Positions 1 through 8,079 of a stretch of 64,000 nucleotides of DNA are shown piece by piece. Location of the stretch: NCBI RefSeq assembly GCF_900101025.1, contig NZ_FMUH01000002.1:372001-436000 (forward strand), in the 5' to 3' direction. A program made the position numbers and the translations under genes. Each line of letters opens with the position of its first letter. Within the stretch, counting starts at the first letter, position 1. This DNA comes from Klenkia marina (GTDB taxonomy: Bacteria > Actinomycetota > Actinomycetes > Mycobacteriales > Geodermatophilaceae). The notes under the pieces were generated by a model. The model had not been told where the DNA came from and ran no database searches. It saw only the letters and a list, made by a program, of their open reading frames with translations.

Positions 1-548
1 GCGACCGGCTCGCCGTCCAGCCACGCCGGCATGCCGAGAGGGCGCCCGGCGCTCCCGGCGAGGTCGTCCCCCAGAGCGGCCCCCATCGCGGCCGCCACCG
101 CGAGGAGGTCGGCCTCGTCGACGGCTGCGACGTCCTCGGCGCGGCGCAGGAAGACGTTGACCGCCGCCGTGCGGCTGAGCGCGCCGGGCACCGGGGCGGA
201 CACCACGCCCCGGTAGCGGGTGCGCAGGGCGAGCTCGGCGGCGTAGACCGGCCAGCGTGCGGCCATCTCGTCGCCGGCCGTGGCCACCGTCCGCTGCTCG
301 ACGTGCGCGGTGAGGCAGGGCCCCTCGCCCACGGTGAACTGCAGCCGCTCCGCTGCCGCGGCCTCGGCGTCGCTGGACCCGATGGGCAACCGGCGGTCGG
401 CGCTGAACGTGCAGGTCAGGCCGGCCCCGTCGACGGGGAGCGCGGCTGCGCAGGCGCGGGCCAGCCGCTCGGGGAGGAGGGCGGGGTCCGGCGACCCCAG
501 CTCAAGCGCGGTCAGCGCCGCCGCGAACCTCCCCGCAGCGTCGTCCAC
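1..548 (-). CDS. GAF domain protein (partial, 3' end outside window)
   Basis: An open frame on the minus strand runs without a stop off the left edge; about 182 codons are visible. It contains the FTVGEGPC motif near residues 71-78, which is typical of the GAF domain in actinobacterial GAF and GAF-ANTAR proteins. Such proteins are soluble sensors, often with a C-terminal RNA-binding ANTAR domain; whether ANTAR is present lies beyond the window. The start is taken at a GTG at 548 because the frame upstream turns arginine-rich and unprotein-like; no strong ribosome binding site is seen, so the start is uncertain. The gene is divergent from the HelD-like gene at 645, sharing a short promoter region of about 100 bases. 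Confidence 0.6.
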   Translation of the reverse strand, partial: MDDAAGRFAAALTALELGSPDPALLPERLARACAAALPVDGAGLTCTFSADRRLPIGSSDAEAAAAERLQFTVGEGPCLTAHVEQRTVATAGDEMAARWPVYAAELALRTRYRGVVSAPVPGALSRTAAVNVFLRRAEDVAAVDEADLLAVAAAMGAALGDDLAGSAGRPLGMPAWLDGEPV

Positions 549-644
549 CGACCCATGGTGCGCGCCGGCCCGCCGATCCGCTCGGCGGCGGTGCGCACGG
601 AAACCGCTGGACGGCGCAGCCAGAAGGCGTAACGTGCTCCGACC

Positions 645-2600
645 GTGCCCGACGCCGTCCTCACCGCCGAACGCGCACACCTCGCGCTCGCCGCCCGCTG
701 CCTGACCGGCATGCGTGCGGCCACCGCCGCCACCGCCGACGCCGGTGTCGATGCCTGGGCCTCCGAACGCCTGGGCGCTGCCCGCGCCGAGCGGCTCCGG
801 TCGCTGGCCGCCGACCCCGGCGCGCCGCCCTTCTTCGGCCGCACCGACACCGCCGACGAGACCTTCCACATCGGCCGCCGGCACGTGCGCGACGCCGCCG
901 GCGATCCGGTGGTGATCGACTGGCGCGCCCCGATGAGCCGGCCGTTCTACCAGGCCAGCGCGGCCGACCCGCAGGGCCTGCAGCGCCGCCGTCGGTTCGG
1001 CTTCGCCGACGGCGAGCTCACCTCCTACGAGGACGAGTCGCTGACCGCCGACGACCGCCCGTCGGAGCTGCTGCGCGACGAGATCGAGCGGCCCCGTTCG
1101 GGCCCGATGCGCGACATCGTGGCCACGATCCAGCCCGACCAGGACGACATCGTGCGCGCGCCGCTGGCCGCGTCGATCTGCGTGCAGGGCGCTCCGGGCA
1201 CCGGCAAGACCGCCGTCGGGCTGCACCGCGCCGCCTACCTGCTCTACACGCACGGCGAGCAGCTGGGCCGCACCGGGGTGCTGGTCGTCGGGCCGAACCG
1301 GGCCTTCCTGCGCTACATCGAGCAGGTGCTGCCCGCACTCGGCGAGGTGGAGGTCGACCAGGCCACCGTCGCCGACCTGACCGGCCGGGTGCCGGTGCGG
1401 GCCGAGGACCCCGACGACGTCGCCGTGCTCAAGGGCGACCCGCGCCTGGCCGACGTCCTGCACCGGGCGCTGTGGCGCGGGGTGACCAAGCCGCGCGACT
1501 CGGTGCAGGTGCCGCTGTCGGGACGCCGCTACCGGATCCCCGAGGAGCGGCTGCGCCGGTACGTCGACGACCTGCGCCGCGCCGACATCTCCTACGGCGC
1601 GGGCCGCCAGCGGCTCGCGCTGTCGCTGGCCGAGGATGCCCGCCGGCAGAAGGAGGAGGCCGGGGGCAGCCCGTCGGACGCCGACACGCGGCGCTGCGCC
1701 CGCTCGGCCGAGGTGCGCGCCTTCTGCGACGAGCACTGGCCCGCGGTGGACGCCGCCGCGCTGGTCGCGTCGGTGCTCGCCGACCCGTCGGTGGCCGGGT
1801 CCCTGCTGACCGCCGAGGAGCAGGACCTGCTCCGGCGGGCACCGGGCCGGTCGGTGCGGGCCACCCGGTGGACGGCGGCCGATGCGGTCCTCGTCGACGA
1901 GGTGGCCGGGCTGCTGGAGAGGCTGCCCGGCTACGGGCACGTGGTGGTCGACGAGGCGCAGGACCTCTCACCCATGCAGTGCCGGGCGGTCGCCCGCCGC
2001 GTGGGCGCGGGCTCGTTGACCGTGCTCGGTGACCTGGCGCAGGCCACCAGCCCGTGGTCGGTGGCCGACTGGTCGACCACCCTCGCCGCACTCGGCCGGC
2101 CCGACGCCGTCGTGCGCCCGCTGACCACCGGCTACCGCGTGCCGGCGGAGGTCCTGGAGTTCGCCAACCGGCTGCTGCCAGTGCTGGTGCCCGGGCTGGC
2201 ACCGGCCACCGCGGTCCGCTCGGAGCCGGGGTCGCTGCGGCTGCGCCCGGTCTCGGTGCTGGGCCCGGTGCTGGCCGAGGTGGTGCGGGGCGCCGGCCCC
2301 GGCTCGGTGGGCGTCGTGTGCGCCGACGCCTCCGTCGAGGAGCTGGTGGCAGCGCTGGACGCCGAGGGGGTCGACGCCGCTGCGCTGGCCGACGACGGCG
2401 GCGAGCCCGCGCCCGTCGCCGTCGTCCCCGCGACGCTGGTGAAGGGGCTCGAGTTCGACCACGTGGTGGTGGTCGAGCCGGCCGCGATCGTGGCCGCGGA
2501 GGCACGCGGCCTGCACCGGCTGTACGTCGCGCTGACCCGGGCCGTGAGCAGCCTGGCCGTGCTGCACCGCGAACCGCTGCCGGAGCTGCTCGCCGGCTGA
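645..2600 (+). CDS. HelD-like RNA polymerase-associated ATPase (UvrD/Rep superfamily 1)
   Basis: This 651-residue protein is a superfamily 1 helicase-like ATPase of the HelD/HelR type. The Walker A motif GAPGTGKT lies near residues 183-190, the Walker B DEAQD near 436, and a UvrD-type C-terminal block (KGLEFDHV, then YVALTRA) near residues 600-630. The N-terminal part carries the HelD-type segment FHIGRRHV followed by VVIDWRAP, which distinguishes it from UvrD or PcrA. Family members bind RNA polymerase and recycle stalled complexes, and some give rifamycin tolerance. It starts with GTG. It is somewhat shorter than the mycobacterial HelD (about 740 residues). It lies 35 bases before the PPK2 gene on the same strand. 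Confidence 0.8.
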   Translation: MPDAVLTAERAHLALAARCLTGMRAATAATADAGVDAWASERLGAARAERLRSLAADPGAPPFFGRTDTADETFHIGRRHVRDAAGDPVVIDWRAPMSRPFYQASAADPQGLQRRRRFGFADGELTSYEDESLTADDRPSELLRDEIERPRSGPMRDIVATIQPDQDDIVRAPLAASICVQGAPGTGKTAVGLHRAAYLLYTHGEQLGRTGVLVVGPNRAFLRYIEQVLPALGEVEVDQATVADLTGRVPVRAEDPDDVAVLKGDPRLADVLHRALWRGVTKPRDSVQVPLSGRRYRIPEERLRRYVDDLRRADISYGAGRQRLALSLAEDARRQKEEAGGSPSDADTRRCARSAEVRAFCDEHWPAVDAAALVASVLADPSVAGSLLTAEEQDLLRRAPGRSVRATRWTAADAVLVDEVAGLLERLPGYGHVVVDEAQDLSPMQCRAVARRVGAGSLTVLGDLAQATSPWSVADWSTTLAALGRPDAVVRPLTTGYRVPAEVLEFANRLLPVLVPGLAPATAVRSEPGSLRLRPVSVLGPVLAEVVRGAGPGSVGVVCADASVEELVAALDAEGVDAAALADDGGEPAPVAVVPATLVKGLEFDHVVVVEPAAIVAAEARGLHRLYVALTRAVSSLAVLHREPLPELLAG

Positions 2601-2635
2601 GGCCTGAGCCGGTGGGTCGAACTAGGGTCTCGATC

Positions 2636-3490
2636 ATGGCCAAGTCGACGACGTCCCTGCGCGAGGTCCTCCGGGCACCGGCCGGGGAGGTGTCGTTGGC
2701 CGACGTCGACCCTCGGTCGACCCCGTCGGCACCCGGTGACAAGGACGCCACGAAGCTGCAGATGACCGCAGACGGGGCCGAGCTGTCCACGCTGCAGGAG
2801 AAGCTGTACGCCGAGGGCATCTCGGGGGGTGATCGGCGGGTCCTGCTCGTGCTGCAGGGGATGGACACCAGCGGCAAGGGCGGTGTGATCAAGGCCGTGG
2901 CGGGCGCGGTGAACCCGCAGGGCGTCACCATCACCAGCTTCAAGAAGCCGTCGCCGGAGGAGCTGCGGCACGGTTTTCTCTGGCGGGTGCGCCGGGCGGT
3001 GCCCGGGGCGGGGATGATCGGCGTCTTCGACCGCTCGCACTACGAGGACGTGCTCATCGGCCGGGTGCGCGAGTTGGCCACCCCCGCGGTCATCGAGCGG
3101 CGGTACAAGGAGATCGTGCGGTTCGAGGACCAGCTCGCCGCCGCCGGCGTCACGATCGTGAAGTGCATGCTGCACGTGTCGAGGTGGGAGCAGAAGCAGC
3201 GGCTGCTGGCCCGGCTCGACGACTCGACCAAGCGCTGGAAGTTCAACCCCGGCGACGTCGACGAGCGCGCCCTGTGGGACGACTACCAGCGCGCCTACGA
3301 GATCGCGATCGAGCGCACGTCGACGCAGGCCAACCCCTGGTACGTCGTCCCCGCCGACCGCAAGTGGTACCGCAACTGGGCGGTCGGGCGGTTGCTGCAG
3401 GAGGCCGTCACCGACCTGGCGCCCCGCTTCCCGGCCGCCGACTACGACGTGGCCGCCCAGCGCGATCGCCTGATCGACGAAGCCGACTGA
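2636..3490 (+). CDS. ppk2: Polyphosphate kinase 2 family nucleotide phosphotransferase
   Basis: This 284-residue protein matches the PPK2 family, which transfers phosphate between polyphosphate and nucleoside mono- or diphosphates. The Walker A-like GMDTSGKGG is near residues 75-83 and the Walker B-like FDRSHYEDV near residue 131, followed by the basic lid region. The segment DPRSTPSAPGDK near the N terminus is typical of the actinobacterial subgroup. The ATG at 2636 is chosen because the family's usual N terminus (MAKSTTSLREV) begins there; the frame is open further upstream but overlaps the preceding gene. A single PPK2 domain makes it a class I or III enzyme; donor and acceptor preference cannot be read from the sequence. 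Confidence 0.9.
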   Translation: MAKSTTSLREVLRAPAGEVSLADVDPRSTPSAPGDKDATKLQMTADGAELSTLQEKLYAEGISGGDRRVLLVLQGMDTSGKGGVIKAVAGAVNPQGVTITSFKKPSPEELRHGFLWRVRRAVPGAGMIGVFDRSHYEDVLIGRVRELATPAVIERRYKEIVRFEDQLAAAGVTIVKCMLHVSRWEQKQRLLARLDDSTKRWKFNPGDVDERALWDDYQRAYEIAIERTSTQANPWYVVPADRKWYRNWAVGRLLQEAVTDLAPRFPAADYDVAAQRDRLIDEAD

Positions 3491-3513
3491 CGCGGCGCCC
3501 CGCCACCTCCGCT

Positions 3514-3586
3514 GTTGATCATGCAGAAGGGCAACGGTGACGCGCCGTCCAGCGGCGTGGCGGTGTTGCCGATGTGCATGATCAAC
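3514..3586. repeat. 73-nt palindromic intergenic element, copy 1
   Basis: This is a large inverted repeat with outer arms GTTGATCATGCA and TGCATGATCAAC (12 perfect base pairs), further pairing inward (GGCAAC with GTTGCC) and a short central CGCCG/CGGCG stem. It sits between the convergent PPK2 and guanine deaminase genes. Two elements of exactly the same length and plan occur at 49593 and 49866. It probably folds as a bidirectional terminator or REP-like element. Confidence 0.75.
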
Positions 3587-3612
3587 GCCCATCGGGCTCC
3601 GACCCCCGAGGC

Positions 3613-4857
3613 TCAGCCGCGGATGCGCTGCCCGTCGATCCACACCCCGGCCAGGTCGGGCGGGCCAGCGAGGGCGAAGACCTTGGCCAGGGCGGCGTCG
3701 GGGTCGGCGGCGGTGCGCAGGGCGACGTCCAGCGTGCAGCCGGGCTGCGGGCGCACCCAGACGGCGTCGAAGCGCATCCCGACCGACAGGTGACCGACGT
3801 CCGGCAGGCCCAGGGCCTCGGCGCCGGTGGCGGTGGCCAGGTGCAGCAGGTCCGCCGGGGTCAGCGGCTCGCCCTCGTCGCCGAGCAGGCGCTGGCCGAA
3901 GTAGGCCTGCAACCCCTCCTTGAGCAGGCAGAACCCGGTGCCGGCGCCGACGTCCGAGCCCAGCGCCACCCGCACCCCGGCCGCCCGGTGCCGGCGCAGC
4001 GGGAACAGCCCGCTGCCCAGCGCCGCGTTCGACGTCGGGCAGTGCGCCACCGTCGTCCCGCGCGCCGCCAGGACGGCGAGCTCCGCGTCGGTCGGGTGCA
4101 CGTCGTGGGCCAGCACCGACGCCCCGCTCAGCAAGCCGAACCGGTCGTAGCTGTCCACGTAGCCGCCGTGCAGCTGCGCGACCGCAGCCACCTCGGCCAG
4201 GTTCTCGTTCACGTGCGAGGTGAAGAACGCACCGTCCACCTCGGCGAGCAGCGATGCGCACGACTCCAGCAGCGCCGGCGAGCACGACAGCGAGAACCGC
4301 GGCGTCACCGCGTACCGCGACCGGCCCACCCCGTGCCACCGCTCCGCGAGCGCCCGTCCCTCGTCCAAAGCCCGCTCGGGCGACGTGAGCAGCTCGGGCG
4401 GCAGCAGGCGGTCGCTGACCACCAGCCCCGACGTCACCCGCAGCCCGACCCGCGCGGCCTCGGTGAACAGTGCGTCGACCGCCGGGGCGAAGTGCGAGCC
4501 GAACACCAGCGCGGTCGTGGTCCCGGCGCGGGCCAGGCCGTCGACGAACTCGGCGGCCACCTCGGCGGCGTAGGCGGGCGAGGCGAGCCTGCACTCCTCG
4601 GGCAGGGCGCACTGGTCGAGCCAGTCCAGCAGCGGCATGCCCAGCCCGCCGATGGCCCGCACCTGCGGGAAGTGCACGTGGGTGTCCACCAGGCCGGGCA
4701 GCACGACACCACCGCGCAGGTCGACGTCCGCCGCCGGGAAGTCCTCGGCCGGCCCGCGGGCCACGACCACGCCGTCCTCGACCTGCAGCACTCCCTCCAG
4801 CGCCCGCAGCGACCCCGCGACCGGGGTGTCCAGGAACGTGCCGCGGTAGAGGGTCAC
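3613..4857 (-). CDS. guaD: Guanine deaminase
   Basis: This 414-residue amidohydrolase converts guanine to xanthine. It has the metal-binding HVHFPQ motif near residue 58, the THVNEN-type motif (SHVNEN), a later HD pair in AHDVHPTD and the C-terminal metal aspartate in GSDVGAGTG. The GTG start at 4857 overlaps the xdhC stop codon by four bases (GTGA), which fixes the start and shows translational coupling. It is the last gene of the xdhA-xdhB-xdhC-guaD operon, so its product xanthine feeds directly into the xanthine dehydrogenase encoded upstream. Transcription ends against the 73-nt palindrome at 3514. Confidence 0.93.
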   Translation of the reverse strand: MTLYRGTFLDTPVAGSLRALEGVLQVEDGVVVARGPAEDFPAADVDLRGGVVLPGLVDTHVHFPQVRAIGGLGMPLLDWLDQCALPEECRLASPAYAAEVAAEFVDGLARAGTTTALVFGSHFAPAVDALFTEAARVGLRVTSGLVVSDRLLPPELLTSPERALDEGRALAERWHGVGRSRYAVTPRFSLSCSPALLESCASLLAEVDGAFFTSHVNENLAEVAAVAQLHGGYVDSYDRFGLLSGASVLAHDVHPTDAELAVLAARGTTVAHCPTSNAALGSGLFPLRRHRAAGVRVALGSDVGAGTGFCLLKEGLQAYFGQRLLGDEGEPLTPADLLHLATATGAEALGLPDVGHLSVGMRFDAVWVRPQPGCTLDVALRTAADPDAALAKVFALAGPPDLAGVWIDGQRIRG

Positions 4858-5651
4858 GAGGGGACGCGCGCGAACGCGCCCAGCAGGGACGCCGCCACGC
4901 TCACCGCGATCACCGCCGGGTCCTTGCCCGCCAGCTCCGGCAGGCCGATCGGGCAGACGATCCGGTCGGGGTCCGGGGCACCGTCGGCGAGCAGGGTGCG
5001 GCGGAACCGGGCCCACTTGCCGGCCGAGCCGATCAGGCCGATCGAGGCCAGGCCGGGCGTGCGCAGGGCGGCGTCGCACAGCGCGGCGTCCTCGGCGTGG
5101 TCGTGCGTCATCACCAGCACGTGCGCCCCGACCGGCAGCTCGGCGAGCACCAGCTCGGGCAGCACCGGCACCTGGTGGACGTGCACGGCGGCGAGGGCGT
5201 CGTCGAGCACCGCCAGCCGCTCGGCGGTCAGCTGCCCGGGCCGGGAGTCGACCAGGTGCAGGTCGAGGTCGTGCCGGGCGAGGATGCGGGCCAGCTCGAG
5301 GCCCACGTGCCCGACCCCGAACACCGCCACCGCCGGGACGACGGGCAGCGGCTCGAGCAGCAGCCCGACCTCGCCGCCGCAGCACTGCACGCCGTGCCGG
5401 TAGGGCGCCTTGTCCGACAACGCGACCTCCACGACCTGGGTGCCCCCGCCCGAGACCAGCAGCTCCCGCGCCCGCTCGACCGCGACCGCCTCCAGGTTGC
5501 CGCCGCCGACCGTGCCGTACTGGTCCGACGCGGAGACGACCATCTTGGCGCCGGCCTCCCGCGGCGAGTGCCCGCGCGCGGTCGCCACGGTCACCAGCAC
5601 GCCGGCCTCGCGCCGGTCGCGCAGCGCCTGCACGGCGCGGTCCCAGCGCAT
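4854..5651 (-). CDS. xdhC: Xanthine dehydrogenase accessory protein XdhC
   Basis: This 265-residue protein is the maturation factor that inserts the sulfurated molybdenum cofactor into xanthine dehydrogenase. The N-terminal XdhC/CoxI domain has the GHSPREAG and GGGNLE motifs, and a Rossmann-like domain starts at FGVGHVGLELA near residue 109, as usual for the family. The gene lies 16 bases after xdhB and overlaps guaD, in the usual order for actinobacterial xdh operons. It ends with the GTGA junction shared with guaD. Confidence 0.93.
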   Translation of the reverse strand: MRWDRAVQALRDRREAGVLVTVATARGHSPREAGAKMVVSASDQYGTVGGGNLEAVAVERARELLVSGGGTQVVEVALSDKAPYRHGVQCCGGEVGLLLEPLPVVPAVAVFGVGHVGLELARILARHDLDLHLVDSRPGQLTAERLAVLDDALAAVHVHQVPVLPELVLAELPVGAHVLVMTHDHAEDAALCDAALRTPGLASIGLIGSAGKWARFRRTLLADGAPDPDRIVCPIGLPELAGKDPAVIAVSVAASLLGAFARVPS

Positions 5652-5667
5652 CAGAGGTCTCCCCGCA

Positions 5668-8079
5668 TCAGATCTGGCCCAGCACGCGCTCGGACTCCGG
5701 GCGGATCGGCGGGCCGGCCGACGCCGGCGGCGGGACCGAACCGGGGACCACGTGCGCCCCCTCCGCGGATCGGGCGGCCTCGACCGCCCAGTACACGGCC
5801 TCCGGGGTGGCCGGCGAGGCCAGGTCCACGGTGTGCCCGGCCGGGCCGAAGGCCGCCGCGGCCTGGCGCAGCGCCTCGCGCACCGAGAAGGCCAGCATGA
5901 GCGGGGGCTCGCCGACCGCCTTCGAGCCGTAGACCGCGCCCTCCTCGTGCGCGGCCTCCAGCAGCGAGACCCGGAAGTCCTCGGGCATCTCGGAGAAGCT
6001 CGGCAGCTTGTAGGTCGACGCCGACGAGGTGAGCACCTTGCCCGAGGTCGGGTCCCAGCGGAGGTCCTCCAGGGTCAGCCAGCCCAGGCCCTGCACGAAC
6101 CCGCCCTCGACCTGGCCGAGGTCGACCAGCGGCGACAACGAGTCGCCCACGTCGTGCACCACGTCGACCCGGCGCACCCGGTAGGCCCCGGTGAAGCCGT
6201 CGACCTCCACCTCGGCGGCGGCCACCCCGAGCGCGAAGTACTTGAAGGGCTCGCCCCGCATGGCCGCGGAGTCCCAGTGCAGGCCCTCGGTCCGGTAGAA
6301 GCCCGCGGCCCACAGCTGCACCCGGGAGAAGTAGGCCAGCCGGACGACGTCGTCCCACGGCACGCTCGGCCCGTCGGGCGCCAGCCCGCGCACCTGGCCG
6401 TCGACGAACCGGACGTCGGCCGCCGGCACGTGCAGCTGCTCGGCGGCGACCTGCGCCAGCCGGGCCAGGATCTGCTCGCAGGCGTTCTTCACCGCGCCGC
6501 CGTTGAGGTCGGCACCCGAGCTCGCCGCGGTGGCCGAGGTGTTGGGCACCTTGTCGGTGCGCGTGGGGGCCAGCCGCACCTTGGCCAGCGGGACGCCGAG
6601 GGCGGTGGCCGCGACCTGCAGCATCTTGGTGTGCAGGCCCTGGCCCATCTCCGTGCCGCCGTGCGTGATGAGCACCGAGCCGTCCTTGTAGACGTGCACC
6701 AGCGCCCCGCCCTGGTTGAAGGCGGTGAAGTTGAAGGAGATGCCGAACTTGACCGGGGTGATGGCCAGCGCCCGTTTCACGTGGAGCGACTGGGCGTTGA
6801 AGGCGTCGATCTCCGCCGTCCGGGCGTCGAACGACGACGTGTCCAGCACCTGGGCCCACGTACGGGCCAGCCGGTTGGCCTGGCGCACCGGCTGGCCGTA
6901 GGGCGTCTCCTGGCCGTCGACGTAGAAGTTGCGTCGGCGCAGCTCGTGCGGGGTCAGCCCCAGCGCCGGGGCGCAGCGACCCAGGACGTCCTCGATCACC
7001 AGCATGCCCTGCGGCCCGCCGAACCCGCGGAACGCCGTCTGCGAGGTCTTGTTCGTCCGGGCGACCCGGCCGTTCACCCGCACGGCCGGGATCCAGTAGG
7101 CGTTGTCGACGTGGCACAGGGCCCGGGCCAGCACGGGCTCGGAGAGGTCGAGGCTCCAGCCGCCGTCCGAGGTCAGGGTGGCGTCGAGAGCGGTGAGCCG
7201 GCCGTCGTCGTCGAACCCGACCCGCCACTGGGCGTGGAAGCCGTGCCGCTTGCCGGTCATCGAGATGTCCTGCGCGCGGTTGAGCCGCAGCCGCACGGGC
7301 CGGCCGGTCAGCCGGGCGCCGAGCGCGGCGATCGCGGCCAGGCCGTGCGGCTGCATCTCCTTGCCGCCGAACCCGCCGCCCATGCGCAGGCACTGCACGG
7401 TGACCTCGCTGCTGGACAGGCCCAGCACGTGCGCGACGATCTCCTGCGTCTCCGAGGGGTGCTGGGTGCTCGACTGGATGAACACCTGCCCGGCCTCGTC
7501 GACCTGGGCGAGCGCACAGTGCGTCTCGAGGTAGAAGTGCTCCTGCCCGGCGAACTCGATCTCGCCGCTGACCACGTGCGCCGAGCCGGCGAGGGCCTCC
7601 TCGACGTCGCCGCGCAGCAGGGTGGGCTTCCCGCCCTGGAACGACTCGGCCTCGATGGCGTCGCGCAGGGTGATCACCGCGGGCAGCGGCTCGGTGTCGA
7701 CCTCGACGGCGACCGCGCCCAGCCGGGCGGCCTCCAGCGTCTCGCCGAGCACCCAGCACACCGCGTGCCCGTGGAACATGACCTCGGTCGGGAACAGCGG
7801 CTCGTCGTGCTTGACCCCGGCGTCGTTCACCCCGGGCACGTCGGCGGCGGTGAGCACCCGCACCACCCCGGGGACGGCGAGTGCGGCCTCGGTGCGCAGG
7901 TCGGTGACCCGGGCGTGGACCTCGAGCACCTGCACCGGCCAGGCGTGCAGCACGCCCTTGGTGCGGCCGACCAGGTCGTCGGTGTAGAGCGCCTGACCGG
8001 TGACGTGCAGGGCGGCGGACTCGTGCGGGACGGCGGTGCCGACGACGGCGCCCGCGGGGCGTTCGGACAACGCGCTCAT
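5668..8079 (-). CDS. xdhB: Xanthine dehydrogenase, molybdopterin-binding subunit
   Basis: This 803-residue protein is the large molybdenum subunit of xanthine dehydrogenase, oxidising hypoxanthine and xanthine to uric acid. The molybdopterin-contacting GGGFGGKE motif is near residue 233, RGFGGPQGM follows, and the catalytic glutamate lies in VGEPPLML near residue 722. The ATG at 8079 overlaps the xdhA stop codon as ATGA. The gene sits between the FeS/FAD subunit and XdhC, completing the two-subunit enzyme form in which the iron-sulfur and FAD domains are fused. The C-terminal 50 residues are rich in proline and alanine and probably not part of the catalytic fold. Confidence 0.94.
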   Translation of the reverse strand: MSALSERPAGAVVGTAVPHESAALHVTGQALYTDDLVGRTKGVLHAWPVQVLEVHARVTDLRTEAALAVPGVVRVLTAADVPGVNDAGVKHDEPLFPTEVMFHGHAVCWVLGETLEAARLGAVAVEVDTEPLPAVITLRDAIEAESFQGGKPTLLRGDVEEALAGSAHVVSGEIEFAGQEHFYLETHCALAQVDEAGQVFIQSSTQHPSETQEIVAHVLGLSSSEVTVQCLRMGGGFGGKEMQPHGLAAIAALGARLTGRPVRLRLNRAQDISMTGKRHGFHAQWRVGFDDDGRLTALDATLTSDGGWSLDLSEPVLARALCHVDNAYWIPAVRVNGRVARTNKTSQTAFRGFGGPQGMLVIEDVLGRCAPALGLTPHELRRRNFYVDGQETPYGQPVRQANRLARTWAQVLDTSSFDARTAEIDAFNAQSLHVKRALAITPVKFGISFNFTAFNQGGALVHVYKDGSVLITHGGTEMGQGLHTKMLQVAATALGVPLAKVRLAPTRTDKVPNTSATAASSGADLNGGAVKNACEQILARLAQVAAEQLHVPAADVRFVDGQVRGLAPDGPSVPWDDVVRLAYFSRVQLWAAGFYRTEGLHWDSAAMRGEPFKYFALGVAAAEVEVDGFTGAYRVRRVDVVHDVGDSLSPLVDLGQVEGGFVQGLGWLTLEDLRWDPTSGKVLTSSASTYKLPSFSEMPEDFRVSLLEAAHEEGAVYGSKAVGEPPLMLAFSVREALRQAAAAFGPAGHTVDLASPATPEAVYWAVEAARSAEGAHVVPGSVPPPASAGPPIRPESERVLGQI

